64,000 bases of DNA from Mangrovimonas futianensis (GCF_021245805.1 NZ_JAJJNF010000004.1:248001-312000); one strand, 5' to 3'; positions 1 through 8,298 are shown, counted from the first letter of the stretch. Made by a program: numbers and translations. The notes: generated by a model from the letters alone, not told the origin.

Positions 1-52
1 TAGTTAAAGTGTTAAAGATAAAAAAAAATGCGCTTATAAAACAAAAAAGTAG

Positions 53-140
53 CAGAGAGGAAGGGATTCGAACCCTCGATACGCTTTTGGCGTATACACA
101 CTTTCCAGGCGTGCTCCTTCGACCACTCGGACACCTCTCT
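53..140 (-). tRNA. tRNA-Ser (anticodon GGA)
   Basis: Read on the minus strand, the segment folds as a class II tRNA. The acceptor stem AGAGAGG pairs with CCTCTCT, the anticodon loop is CTGGAAA (anticodon GGA, serine), the long variable arm GTATACGC/GCGTATC is typical of tRNA-Ser, and the T arm reads GAGGGTTCGAATCCCTT. The discriminator base is G and the bases after it (CTA) show that CCA is not encoded. It lies downstream of ansA on the same strand, with a run of T's following. Confidence 0.95.
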
Positions 141-214
141 ATTATTATGCTCTACAAAATAGCGTAGCAAATAACAAAAAAACTTTTGAAAGCTAAAAAT
201 TTTAGGAGTTAATT

Positions 215-1243
215 TTATGTGATTTCTCCGCGTAATGAGGCTTCAAACATGGTTTTGAATGAGTTAGAAGAAATCTTCTCACCTAGCATATACATAAGTT
301 TTGCTACCGCAGTCTCTGATGTCATGTCTTTTCCAGAAATCACCCCTATTTGTTTTAACTCCGAACTGGTTTCATACTGCCCCATGTTAACACTTCCTCC
401 AGGACACTGGGTTACATTAACCACTTGCACGCCTCTTTCTATGGCCTTTTTGAGGGCATTCACAAACCATTTTTCTGTTGTAGCGTTCCCAGCTCCATAA
501 GTTTCCAAAACAATCCCCTTTATTGAAGGATGGTTGACCATGCACTCCAAAATGGTATCACTAATTCCCGGAAACATTTTAACCAAAACTATATTGGTGT
601 CGAAATGTTTATGAACTAAAAGTTTTTCATTAACATCTGGAACAAAAAGCGCCTCATGGTTTACTTTTAGATGAACACCAGACTCTGCCAAATTGGGATA
701 ATTAAAAGACTCAAAAGCCTCAAAATGCTCCGCATTAATTTTTGTGGTTCTGTTTCCTCTGTATAATTTATATTCAAAATAGAGACCCACCTCTCTTACA
801 ATAGGTTGATTATTCTCCTGCAAAGAAGCCATTTGAATCGAAGTTATCAAATTCTCCTTAGCATCGGTTCTCAAATCTCCAATAGGCAACTGTGAACCAG
901 TTAGTATAACTGGTTTAGCCAAATTTTCAAGCATAAAACTTAATGCGGATGCCGTATAGCTCATTGTGTCACTTCCATGCAACACTACAAAACCATCAAA
1001 CCTATCGTAACTGGATTCAATTATTTCTGAAATTTGAACCCAAAACTTTGGATTCATATTGGAAGAGTCAATTGGCTCTTTAAAAGACAGTGCTGTAATA
1101 TCACAACTCAATAATCTTAACTCAGGTATACGTTTTAAAAGATTGGCAAAATCAAATGCCTTAAGCACACCTGATTTTGGATCTTTCATCATTCCTATGG
1201 TACCTCCTGTGTATATAAGCAGGATTTTAGGTTTTTGTTGCAT
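215..1243 (-). CDS. ansA: Type I (cytoplasmic) L-asparaginase
   Basis: The enzyme hydrolyses L-asparagine to aspartate and ammonia. The 342-residue product has both signatures of the asparaginase family: YTGGTIG near residues 11-17, with the nucleophilic Thr12, and HGSDTM at 89-94, with the second catalytic Thr93 and Asp92. It has no signal peptide and the usual type I length, so a cytoplasmic enzyme is expected. Its start codon lies one base after the stop of the TatD-family gene, so the two are almost certainly one transcript. A general amino-acid or nitrogen housekeeping role is likely. Confidence 0.92.
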   Translation of the reverse strand: MQQKPKILLIYTGGTIGMMKDPKSGVLKAFDFANLLKRIPELRLLSCDITALSFKEPIDSSNMNPKFWVQISEIIESSYDRFDGFVVLHGSDTMSYTASALSFMLENLAKPVILTGSQLPIGDLRTDAKENLITSIQMASLQENNQPIVREVGLYFEYKLYRGNRTTKINAEHFEAFESFNYPNLAESGVHLKVNHEALFVPDVNEKLLVHKHFDTNIVLVKMFPGISDTILECMVNHPSIKGIVLETYGAGNATTEKWFVNALKKAIERGVQVVNVTQCPGGSVNMGQYETSSELKQIGVISGKDMTSETAVAKLMYMLGEKISSNSFKTMFEASLRGEIT

Positions 1244-1244
1244 A

Positions 1245-2012
1245 TTAAATCTTAAAGACGTCTTTAGAATTTTGAGTTGTCATACGGGCAATTTCCTCTT
1301 CTGGCATACCATACAATTCGGATAGTTTTTCAAGCACTTTAACTATGTAAGCGCTTTCATTTCTTTTTCCTCGAAAAGGTTTCGGTGCCAGATAGGGAGA
1401 ATCGGTTTCCAAAACTATATGTTTTAAATCAATTTTATTCAAAAACTGATCTATTTTACCATTTTTAAAAGTAACCACACCTCCAATACCCAATTTCATA
1501 TTATAGGATAATGCTTTTTCTGCCTGATCTAAAGTACCAGTGAAACAATGAAAAATACCAAATAATTGTTCATCGTTCTCTTCTTCGAGTATTTCAAAAA
1601 TTTCATCAAAAGCATCCCTACAATGAATAACAATGGGCAATTGATGCTTTTTGGCCAGTTGAATTTGAAATTTAAAAGCCTCTTGTTGAATTCCTAAAGT
1701 TGATTGATCCCAATACAAATCAATTCCTATTTCACCAACAGCACAAAATTTTCGTTCCGATAGAAAAGATTCAACCAAAGCTAACTCTTCCTTGTAATTC
1801 TCTTTCACAGATGTTGGATGTAATCCCATCATTAAAAAAACATGATTGGGAAACATCCCTTCAAGTTCAAACATCGCTTTATTGTAGGAAGAATCTATCG
1901 CTGGAATAAAAAACCTCTCAACTCCAAGATCCAGTGCACGCTGAACCATTTCCTTCCTATCATCAATGAAGGCATCACTATAAAGATGTGTATGTGTATC
2001 TGTTATAATCAT
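1245..2012 (-). CDS. TatD-family metal-dependent DNase/hydrolase
   Basis: This is a 255-residue TIM-barrel metal hydrolase of the TatD/YcfH/YabD family. The N-terminal DTHTHL motif (His7, His9), the VGEIGID segment (metal-bridging Glu), the HCRDAF and HCFTG histidines and the ETDSPYLAP motif with its catalytic Asp are all present. Family members are 3'-5' exonucleases or D-aminoacyl-tRNA deacylases; the exact substrate cannot be told from sequence. The start is supported by a -7 element (CAAAAATA, 2017-2024, read as TATTTTTG on the minus strand) ending only four bases before the ATG, giving an almost leaderless mRNA. It is the first gene of an operon with ansA. Confidence 0.9.
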   Translation of the reverse strand: MIITDTHTHLYSDAFIDDRKEMVQRALDLGVERFFIPAIDSSYNKAMFELEGMFPNHVFLMMGLHPTSVKENYKEELALVESFLSERKFCAVGEIGIDLYWDQSTLGIQQEAFKFQIQLAKKHQLPIVIHCRDAFDEIFEILEEENDEQLFGIFHCFTGTLDQAEKALSYNMKLGIGGVVTFKNGKIDQFLNKIDLKHIVLETDSPYLAPKPFRGKRNESAYIVKVLEKLSELYGMPEEEIARMTTQNSKDVFKI

Positions 2013-2016
2013 GCCG

Positions 2017-2024
2017 CAAAAATA
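2017..2024 (-). promoter_or_regulatory. -7 promoter element of the TatD gene
   Basis: On the minus strand the segment reads TATTTTTG, an exact TAnnTTTG match to the Bacteroidota -7 element. It ends four bases upstream of the ATG at 2012. No TTG sits at the ideal spacing upstream (the nearest is about 23 bases away), so only the -7 half is convincing. Confidence 0.5.
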
Positions 2025-2062
2025 GTCCTTTTACTTAAGTATATTTGCAAGAAAAATTTTAA

Positions 2063-2506
2063 ATGGAAAACAACCTCAGGGATTACCTTGTTGACAAAGG
2101 ATATACAAAAATCAAGTTGCATCTCACAAAAACGAATCATTTTGAAATTAGAGCGAGTATCAATGGTGTAAAAGGCGTCTTTATTTTAGATACGGGAGCT
2201 TCAAATTCCTGCGTCGGGTTTGAGGCAGCCGAAACCTTTAAGCTCAAAACCATGGAGTCTGAGATTAAAGCCGCAGGTGCAGGAGCCATTGACATGGAAA
2301 CCCAATTATCAAAAAAGAATAAAATAAAGATAGGTAAGTGGAAAAAGGACAAAGTAGCATTGATCCTTTTTAATCTCACTCATGTCAATACAGCATTAGT
2401 AAATCACAATGCGCAACCAGTAGATGGCATTCTCGGAGCTGATATTTTAAAAAAAGGAAAAGCAATCATTGACTATGATAAAAAATACCTGTATTTAAAA
2501 TTGTAA
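2063..2506 (+). CDS. Retropepsin-like aspartic protease (clan AA)
   Basis: The 147-residue protein carries the aspartic-protease signature ILDTGAS (Asp43-Thr44-Gly45) and, about 80 residues later, a hydrophobic VDGILGADIL segment that matches the second conserved block of single-domain retropepsins. Such proteins act as homodimers. There is no signal peptide or membrane segment, so a cytoplasmic location is likely. The physiological substrate is unknown; family members in Bacteroidota are generally annotated only as retropepsin-like. A TATATTTG element at 2040-2047 sits 15 bases before the start codon. The gene is divergent from the TatD gene. Confidence 0.8.
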   Translation: MENNLRDYLVDKGYTKIKLHLTKTNHFEIRASINGVKGVFILDTGASNSCVGFEAAETFKLKTMESEIKAAGAGAIDMETQLSKKNKIKIGKWKKDKVALILFNLTHVNTALVNHNAQPVDGILGADILKKGKAIIDYDKKYLYLKL

Positions 2507-2567
2507 AATTTTTCTTTCCTTAATTCCCGACAGTCAGTATCTTTACATTCCCCTGAAAGACTGATTT

Positions 2568-3194
2568 ATGGAAACTTCTATCGTCATAGCCGATGACCAC
2601 CCATTAATATTAAAGGGCCTTTTTGATTTCTTGGTAGAAAAAGGCTATAATGTTATAGATAGTGCTGAAAATGGAAAAGATGCATTTGAACTCATCTCTT
2701 CCCAAAAACCAGATATCGCTATTTTAGATATTCAAATGCCTTATTTAACGGGATTGCAGATTGCAGAAAAGTGTCAAGAACTACAACTGCCCACTAAAAT
2801 TATTTTAATTACGGTCGAAAAAGATGAATCCATATACCTAAAAGCCAAGGAATTAGATATATACGGATATGTATTAAAGGAGTTTGCCCTAGCAGAAATT
2901 GAAATATGTATCGCTTCAGTATTAAATGATAAAGCCTACTTTAGTCCAGAACTCTTGTCTCATTTAGAGGTTGAACAGGTCCCCGAAGAATTGGAATCGC
3001 TCACAAAAACTGAAAAAGAAGTTTTAAAACATATCGCTCAAAATAAAACAGCTAAGGAAATTGCAGATATTATGTTTATCTCTGACAGAACCGTTGAAAA
3101 ACATAAAAGCAACATGCTTAAGAAATTAAAATTAGAATCCAAACACACCACCTTAGCTCTATTTGCTAAAGAAATTGAACCCTTTTTAGACTAA
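2568..3194 (+). CDS. NarL/FixJ-type response regulator, orphan
   Basis: The 208-residue protein has a receiver domain (about residues 1-122) with the acidic pair Asp9-Asp10, phosphoacceptor Asp54 in AILDIQMP, switch Thr82 and Lys104, then a LuxR-type helix-turn-helix domain at about 140-205 (LTKTEKEVLKHIAQ, TAKEIADIMFISDRTVEKH). It should be a phosphorylation-controlled DNA-binding regulator. No histidine kinase gene lies nearby, so its partner is encoded elsewhere. Just after the stop codon lies an 18-bp perfect inverted repeat of the size a NarL-type dimer binds, and a second copy lies 128 bp further on. Self-regulation or control of the small downstream gene is therefore plausible. Confidence 0.9.
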   Translation: METSIVIADDHPLILKGLFDFLVEKGYNVIDSAENGKDAFELISSQKPDIAILDIQMPYLTGLQIAEKCQELQLPTKIILITVEKDESIYLKAKELDIYGYVLKEFALAEIEICIASVLNDKAYFSPELLSHLEVEQVPEELESLTKTEKEVLKHIAQNKTAKEIADIMFISDRTVEKHKSNMLKKLKLESKHTTLALFAKEIEPFLD

Positions 3195-3196
3195 AA

Positions 3197-3214
3197 ATAC
3201 GTAGTTCTACGTAT
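3197..3214 (+). promoter_or_regulatory. Inverted repeat operator, copy 1
   Basis: ATACGTAG-TT-CTACGTAT is a perfect 8+2+8 inverted repeat three bases after the response-regulator stop codon. It is followed by TG and, 26 bases downstream of its end, by the block TTTACAATGCTATTAAT (3241-3257). The same arrangement with identical spacing recurs at 3325-3385, so the unit is likely a regulated promoter. Binding by the adjacent NarL-type regulator is an inference. Confidence 0.6.
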
Positions 3215-3278
3215 TGTTTGGTATGTAATTTATTCCGAATTTTACAATGCTATTAATTAGTTCTTAGGGAGAATTAAG

Positions 3279-3313
3279 AGGCTCTGTCAACCAAAAGTTT
3301 TCAGGGCCTTTTT
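3279..3313 (+). terminator. Rho-independent terminator after the response regulator
   Basis: AGGCTCTG (3279-3286) pairs with CAGGGCCT (3302-3309), with one G-U pair, across a 15-base loop, followed by TTTTTATTT. It can end the response-regulator mRNA, and also any transcript started at the element at 3197-3257, which would then be only about 50 bases long. Confidence 0.7.
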
Positions 3314-3324
3314 ATTTACAAAAA

Positions 3325-3342
3325 TTACGTAATTCTACGTAT
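3325..3342 (+). promoter_or_regulatory. Inverted repeat operator, copy 2
   Basis: TTACGTAA-TT-CTACGTAT is a near-copy of the repeat at 3197-3214. The matching downstream block TTTACAAAGCTATTAAT lies at 3369-3385, at exactly the same distance as in copy 1. This second unit points at the 33-residue peptide gene starting at 3466. Confidence 0.6.
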
Positions 3343-3413
3343 TGCATCATAGCGAAATAATAGCGAGCTTTACAAAGCTATTAATCGATTGCCTAATTAA
3401 GGGATTTTCAACG

Positions 3414-3435
3414 CCCTGTGCCACATGGCACAGGG
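3414..3435 (+). other. Perfect hairpin in the leader of the small peptide gene
   Basis: CCCTGTGCCA-CA-TGGCACAGGG is a perfect 10-bp inverted repeat with a 2-base centre, 30 bases before the ATG at 3466. It is GC-rich for this genome and is followed by TTCCTT rather than a clean T run. It may be a leader structure or a weak attenuator. Confidence 0.5.
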
Positions 3436-3465
3436 TTCCTTAAATCTACAAAACCTATTTAAACC

Positions 3466-3567
3466 ATGGAAAAAGAATCTAATTCTCTAAACAAATATTT
3501 GATCATTGGATTGATGGTTATAGTGTTAATCGTCATCTCCATCAACATCTTTGTAAATTTTTATTAG
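3466..3567 (+). CDS. Small single-pass membrane peptide, 33 aa
   Basis: The short open frame starts MEKESNSLNKY and continues with an uninterrupted hydrophobic stretch (about residues 12-31, rich in Ile, Val and Leu) before ending in FY. A charged amino terminus followed by one transmembrane helix fits a real small membrane protein rather than a chance frame. It fills the otherwise empty 3195-3648 gap, lies downstream of the second operator-like unit and the hairpin, and is followed by a strong terminator at 3592-3621. Function is unknown. Conservation of the peptide has not been tested. Confidence 0.5.
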   Translation: MEKESNSLNKYLIIGLMVIVLIVISINIFVNFY

Positions 3568-3591
3568 TTTTAGTTTTTCACGTTAAAAAAG

Positions 3592-3621
3592 AAAGGGCTT
3601 TCAGATATCTGAAAGCCCTTT
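3592..3621. terminator. Bidirectional terminator between small peptide gene and sucB
   Basis: AAAGGGCTTTCAGAT followed by its exact reverse complement makes a perfect 30-base palindrome with A-rich and T-rich flanks. It serves the plus-strand small gene and the convergent minus-strand sucAB operon. Confidence 0.85.
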
Positions 3622-3648
3622 TTATAAATCATATTGTATGCACTTCGC

Positions 3649-4866
3649 TTATAGCTCGAGTGCTTTCTTCACATCTCCATTCATTAAAAATTCCACAGGA
3701 TTTTCCAAGGCTTCTTTAACCGCCACTAAGAATCCTACAGACTCCTTACCATCAATAATTCTATGATCATAAGATAAGGCTAAGTACATCATTGGGTGAA
3801 TTTCAACTTTTCCGTCTACTGCAATAGGCCTTTCAATAATGTTATGCATTCCTAAAATGGCACTTTGAGGAGGATTAATGATTGGTGTTGACAACATACT
3901 TCCAAAAACCCCACCATTTGAAATGGTAAAAGTTCCTCCTGTCATTTCATCAACCGTAATTTGCCCATCACGAGCTCTAATTGCCAATCGTTTTACCTCA
4001 GCTTCTACACCTCTAAAAGTTAAATTCTCTGCGTTTCTAATAACAGGCACCATCAAACCTTTAGGACCAGAAACAGCGATGCTAATATCACAAAAATCAT
4101 AGCTCACCATTTCCTTTTCATCGATCATGGAATTAACCGCAGGATACATTTCCAAGGCTCTAACACACGCCAGAGTAAAAAACGACATAAACCCAAGTCC
4201 TACTCCATGTTTGCTCTTAAATTCTTCTTTATATTGGTTTCTAAGCTCAAAAATAGGTGTCATGTTTGCCTCATTGAACGTTGTCAACATGGCTGTCTCG
4301 TTTTTAGCAGAGACCAATCTCTCAGCTACTTTACGACGTAACATAGACAACTTAGAACGAGATTCTCCACGAGTTCCTCCTGTTGGGGTTCCCATGGATA
4401 CCTTGGCATTAATTGCATCTTCCTTAGTTACCCTTCCATCTTTACCTGTTCCAGTTACTTGAGAAGCTTCCATCCCTTTCTCAGCAAGAATCTTTTTAGC
4501 TGCAGGACTTGCAGATCCAGTAGCATAGGTACTTTTCTCTGCTACAGGCTCAGCTTTCTTCTCTTCAGCTTTAGGCTCCGCTGGTTTGCTCTCCTCTTTC
4601 TTTTCAGATTCACTTCCCTCTGGTTTTGCCGCGTCGGTGTCTATCAAACATACAACTTGGCCCACAGCAACAGCATCCCCTTCTTCAGCTTTTAAGGTAA
4701 TAGTCCCACTGGCTTCTGCAGGAAGCTCCAGGGTGGCTTTATCACTATCTACTTCAGCAATGGCTTGATCTTTTTCTACATAGTCACCATCTTGTACTAG
4801 CCATTCAGCGATTTCAACTTCTGTAATGGATTCTCCTGGTGAAGGAACTTTCATTTCTAAAATCAT
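3649..4866 (-). CDS. sucB: 2-oxoglutarate dehydrogenase E2 (dihydrolipoyl succinyltransferase)
   Basis: This is the E2 core of the 2-oxoglutarate dehydrogenase complex, which transfers succinyl groups to CoA in the TCA cycle. In order, the 405-residue protein shows a lipoyl domain (1-77, lipoylated Lys43 in DSDKATLEL), an Ala/Glu/Lys/Pro-rich linker, an E3-binding peripheral domain (about 115-155, SPAAKKILAEKG...GKDGRVTKED) and the acyltransferase domain ending with the catalytic SYDHRIIDG (His368). Length is normal for the family. It follows sucA with a 26-base gap on the same strand, so the two are one operon. E3 is not encoded here. Confidence 0.96.
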   Translation of the reverse strand: MILEMKVPSPGESITEVEIAEWLVQDGDYVEKDQAIAEVDSDKATLELPAEASGTITLKAEEGDAVAVGQVVCLIDTDAAKPEGSESEKKEESKPAEPKAEEKKAEPVAEKSTYATGSASPAAKKILAEKGMEASQVTGTGKDGRVTKEDAINAKVSMGTPTGGTRGESRSKLSMLRRKVAERLVSAKNETAMLTTFNEANMTPIFELRNQYKEEFKSKHGVGLGFMSFFTLACVRALEMYPAVNSMIDEKEMVSYDFCDISIAVSGPKGLMVPVIRNAENLTFRGVEAEVKRLAIRARDGQITVDEMTGGTFTISNGGVFGSMLSTPIINPPQSAILGMHNIIERPIAVDGKVEIHPMMYLALSYDHRIIDGKESVGFLVAVKEALENPVEFLMNGDVKKALEL

Positions 4867-4892
4867 TGGTCTATAATTTTATGTTTTGGGTA

Positions 4893-7652
4893 TTATATCT
4901 TTTGGTTATCTTTTGTTTTATCAAAAACGTAATCTATGACTTCTTGATGACGTCTTTTTGATCTAGTCGAGCTTCCAGCTGCAGGAGCTCCATAAGCTCT
5001 TCTGCTGGCTACTCTAAAGGACCTTGCTTCATTAAAATGCATAAGTATAAAGCCATAAGCCCCCATATTTCTTGGTTCTTCTTGAGCCCAAACAACATCA
5101 TCAACATGTCCATATTTACTAAGAACTTCTCTCATTTCTTCTGCAGGCAGAGGAAATAGTTGTTCAACTCTTACTAAGGCAACATCGTTTCTTCCCAAGG
5201 CTTCTCTTTGTTCCAATAAATCATAATAAAATTTACCAGTAACAAAGACTAATGTTTTTACATCTTTAGTTTTAACTGACTGATCATCAATTAACATCTC
5301 AAACTTGCCATTTGCAAATTCATCCACGGTTGAGACACATTTAGGATGACGCAACAAACTTTTTGGAGTAAATACAATAAGAGGCTTTCTATAATGAGCC
5401 TTCACCTGTCTTCTAAGCAAGTGATACATGTTAGCTGGTGTTGTACAATCGGCTATAAACATGTTATCCTTAGCACATAACTGAAGGTAACGTTCCATTC
5501 TTGCTGAAGAGTGTTCTGCTCCCTGACCTTCATAGCCATGAGGCAGCAACATAACCACACCGTTTTGGGTTTTCCATTTATCTTCTCCAGAAGAAATATA
5601 CTGGTCAATCACGATTTGAGCCCCATTACTGAAGTCCCCAAATTGTGCCTCCCAAACAGTTAAGGTGTTAGGACTTGCCATGGCATAACCATATTCAAAG
5701 CCTAAGACCCCATATTCTGACAATAACGAATTGTAAATAAAGAAACGTCCTTGATCTTTGCTTACATTGTTAAGCAATACCACTTCCTCTTCACTATCTT
5801 CAACTTTTACAACAGCATGACGGTGAGAGAATGTTCCTCTTTCTACATCCTGACCTGAAATCCTAACCTCATAGCCTTCTTCCAATAAAGTTCCGTAGGC
5901 TAAATGTTCTGCCATGGCCCAATCTAACCTATCCTCTTCGAACATGGTTTTTCTAGACTGAACCAACTTTTCAATTTTACGGATGAATTTTTTATCAGAT
6001 GGCAAAGTTGAAATTACATCTGCAATTCTCTCAAGGCCAGATTTGGAGAATGTGGTGTCAACATTCTTCATCATGGTATCTTCCATGACTCTTTCTAGAC
6101 CTTTCCATTCATCTTGCATAAATGGCGTAATGACGGTCTTTTCTATTTTTCTTGAATCTTCTAGATTCTCTTCTAATTTAGCTTTGTATTCATCTTCCAG
6201 TTGCGATACATAATCAGCATCAATGACCCCTTCAGACATCAACCTTTCAGCATAGATATCTCGTGGATTTTGATGCTTAGAAATCAATTTATACAACTTA
6301 GGTTGTGTAAATCTTGGTTCATCTCCTTCATTATGTCCGTATTTACGGTATCCTAACAGGTCAATAAACACATCCTTTTTGAATGCCATTCTAAAATCCA
6401 AAGCAAACAAAGTAGCGTGAACTACGGCTTCAGCATCATCAGCATTCACGTGAAGCACCGGCGATAAGGTTACTTTACCTACATCTGTACAGTAAGTACT
6501 TGAACGGGCATCCAAATAATTGGTTGTAAAACCAATCTGGTTATTTACTACAATATGAATAGTTCCATTGGTCTTATACCCATCCAATTGTGCCATTTGC
6601 ACCACTTCATAAGCAATCCCTTGACCAGCAATAGCAGCATCTCCATGCACTACAATTGGCAATACTTTTGAAGGATTGTCTACATATTTATCATCTTGTT
6701 TTGCTCTTGCGATTCCTTCAACAACTGAAGCAACAGTTTCTAAGTGCGATGGATTGGGAGCAATGTTTAAATTGATTTCATTTCCTTTAGAAGTAACCCT
6801 GTTACTGGTCCAACCAAGGTGGTATTTTACATCGCCATCAAAGATTTCTTCTTCATAGTCCTTACCATCAAATTCACTGAAGATATCTTTTGCCGACTTC
6901 CCAAAAATATTGGTCAAGGTGCTTAATCGTCCACGGTGGGCCATACCCATTACAAACTCTTTAACACCATAATCAGCGGCCTGTTCAACCAAAGCATCCA
7001 ATGCCGGAATTAAAGTTTCTCCTCCTTCCAGCGAAAAACGTTTTTGCCCAACATATTTGGTATGCAAAAAGCTTTCAAATGAAACCGCTTCATTCAGTTT
7101 CTTTAAGATATGTTTCTTTCTATCGGTTGAAAATTCTGGATGGTTATCGTTAATGTTTAGTTTATTCTGGATCCACTGAATATGCTCGGGAGTACGAATG
7201 TACATGTACTCAATCCCGATGGATTCACAATAAATCTTGTTTAAATGACGAAGAATCTCTCGAAGATTCTGAGCTCCGATGCCTAAAATCTCTCCGGCAT
7301 TAAAAACGGTGTCCAAATCAGCTTCGGTCAACCCGAAATTCTCTAATGCCAAAGTTGGCTCATATTTTCTTCTATCCCTAACCGGATTGGTTTTGGTAAA
7401 TAAATGTCCACGAGTCCTATAGCCATCAATCAACTTAACAACCTGAAACTCTTTTTGAACATGTTCTGGAATTTGGGCAGAAACCCCTTCCACGATCTCT
7501 CCGTTCATTCCATAGCTTTCACTCCCAAAGTCATATCCTTGAAAAAAGGCTCTCCAGCTGGGTTCTATTGAATCGGGATTTTTTTGGTATTGTTCGTATA
7601 AATCAGCGAAAAATGCTGTATGTGCGGCGTTTAAAAAGGAATATTTATCCAT
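4893..7652 (-). CDS. sucA: 2-oxoglutarate dehydrogenase E1
   Basis: This thiamine-diphosphate enzyme decarboxylates 2-oxoglutarate and passes the succinyl group to the lipoyl arm of SucB. The 919-residue chain starts with the family-typical AHTAFFADLYEQYQKNP helix that docks to E2, followed by the ThDP half (GMAHRGRLSTL, HGDAAIAGQG, VVNNQIGFTT) and the C-terminal transketolase-like half (LPHGYEGQGAEHSSAR near residue 705). Length and motif order match E. coli SucA. It is first in the sucAB operon. A TATTTTTG element on the minus strand lies about 38 bases upstream of the start. Confidence 0.97.
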   Translation of the reverse strand: MDKYSFLNAAHTAFFADLYEQYQKNPDSIEPSWRAFFQGYDFGSESYGMNGEIVEGVSAQIPEHVQKEFQVVKLIDGYRTRGHLFTKTNPVRDRRKYEPTLALENFGLTEADLDTVFNAGEILGIGAQNLREILRHLNKIYCESIGIEYMYIRTPEHIQWIQNKLNINDNHPEFSTDRKKHILKKLNEAVSFESFLHTKYVGQKRFSLEGGETLIPALDALVEQAADYGVKEFVMGMAHRGRLSTLTNIFGKSAKDIFSEFDGKDYEEEIFDGDVKYHLGWTSNRVTSKGNEINLNIAPNPSHLETVASVVEGIARAKQDDKYVDNPSKVLPIVVHGDAAIAGQGIAYEVVQMAQLDGYKTNGTIHIVVNNQIGFTTNYLDARSSTYCTDVGKVTLSPVLHVNADDAEAVVHATLFALDFRMAFKKDVFIDLLGYRKYGHNEGDEPRFTQPKLYKLISKHQNPRDIYAERLMSEGVIDADYVSQLEDEYKAKLEENLEDSRKIEKTVITPFMQDEWKGLERVMEDTMMKNVDTTFSKSGLERIADVISTLPSDKKFIRKIEKLVQSRKTMFEEDRLDWAMAEHLAYGTLLEEGYEVRISGQDVERGTFSHRHAVVKVEDSEEEVVLLNNVSKDQGRFFIYNSLLSEYGVLGFEYGYAMASPNTLTVWEAQFGDFSNGAQIVIDQYISSGEDKWKTQNGVVMLLPHGYEGQGAEHSSARMERYLQLCAKDNMFIADCTTPANMYHLLRRQVKAHYRKPLIVFTPKSLLRHPKCVSTVDEFANGKFEMLIDDQSVKTKDVKTLVFVTGKFYYDLLEQREALGRNDVALVRVEQLFPLPAEEMREVLSKYGHVDDVVWAQEEPRNMGAYGFILMHFNEARSFRVASRRAYGAPAAGSSTRSKRRHQEVIDYVFDKTKDNQKI

Positions 7653-7689
7653 TATTAATTTCTGCTTTCTAGCTTTTGGAAAATTTTGT

Positions 7690-7697
7690 CAAAAATA
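7690..7697 (-). promoter_or_regulatory. -7 promoter element of sucAB
   Basis: CAAAAATA on the plus strand reads TATTTTTG on the minus strand, an exact TAnnTTTG element 37 bases upstream of the sucA ATG. No TTG at the usual spacing is obvious, so confidence is moderate. Confidence 0.4.
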
Positions 7698-7764
7698 CAA
7701 CTTTTACCAAAATTAGATGCGGTTTTATTATATTTATGATAACTTTAATTCAAGTATTTACACC

Positions 7765-8298
7765 ATGATACCAACCTACAAACCATTTTCGCAAAAAACC
7801 ATTTCTATATTTTGCTTTATCCTGTTAATCAGCACTTCCATTCAAGCACAAGAAAAAGAATCTGACTTTTGGAATCATGTGCGATTTGGTGGTGGTATCG
7901 GACTGAGTTTTGGAAACGAATTTTTTAGCGGCACTTTGGCTCCGAGCGCCCTTTATGACATCAATCCTTATGTTTCTGTTGGACTCGGACTGAATGGAAC
8001 CTACAGCAGCAGAAAATACTATCACAAATCAACCATTTTTGGAGGCAGTGTCATAGGCATTTTCAATCCCATTCCACAACTTCAGATATCCACAGAATTT
8101 GAGCAATTAAACGTAAACAGGGATTGGGACAGTCGCTGGGGAATTGCCGATGAAAATTACTGGTATCCAGCCCTATTCCTAGGAGCCGGATTTAGAGCCC
8201 AAAACGTCACTGTGGGAATGCGCTTTGATGTACTATATAACAGTGAAAAAAGCATTTATGCCCAATCTTGGATGCCGTTTGTAAGGGTTTATTTTTAG
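7765..8298 (+). CDS. Secreted outer-membrane beta-barrel-like protein
   Basis: An open frame begins at 7717, but the ATG at 7765 is the better start because it places a standard signal peptide (about residues 1-27, ending in SIQAQ) at the amino end, giving 177 residues. The mature part has alternating glycine/aromatic strands (VRFGGGIGLSFG, SVGLGLNGTYSS, FLGAGFRAQNVTVGMRFDVL) and ends in an aromatic residue (VRVYF), as small outer-membrane barrels do. Flavobacterial homologues beside sucA have, to my recollection, been labelled alpha-ketoglutarate decarboxylase; nothing in this sequence supports an enzyme of that kind. Role unknown. Confidence 0.75.
   Translation: MIPTYKPFSQKTISIFCFILLISTSIQAQEKESDFWNHVRFGGGIGLSFGNEFFSGTLAPSALYDINPYVSVGLGLNGTYSSRKYYHKSTIFGGSVIGIFNPIPQLQISTEFEQLNVNRDWDSRWGIADENYWYPALFLGAGFRAQNVTVGMRFDVLYNSEKSIYAQSWMPFVRVYF

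Noticed and set aside
4893..7652. Plus-strand open frames inside sucA, sucB and the PUL genes
   Set aside because: They are low-complexity mirror frames of clear genes, with no domains, promoters or signal peptides.
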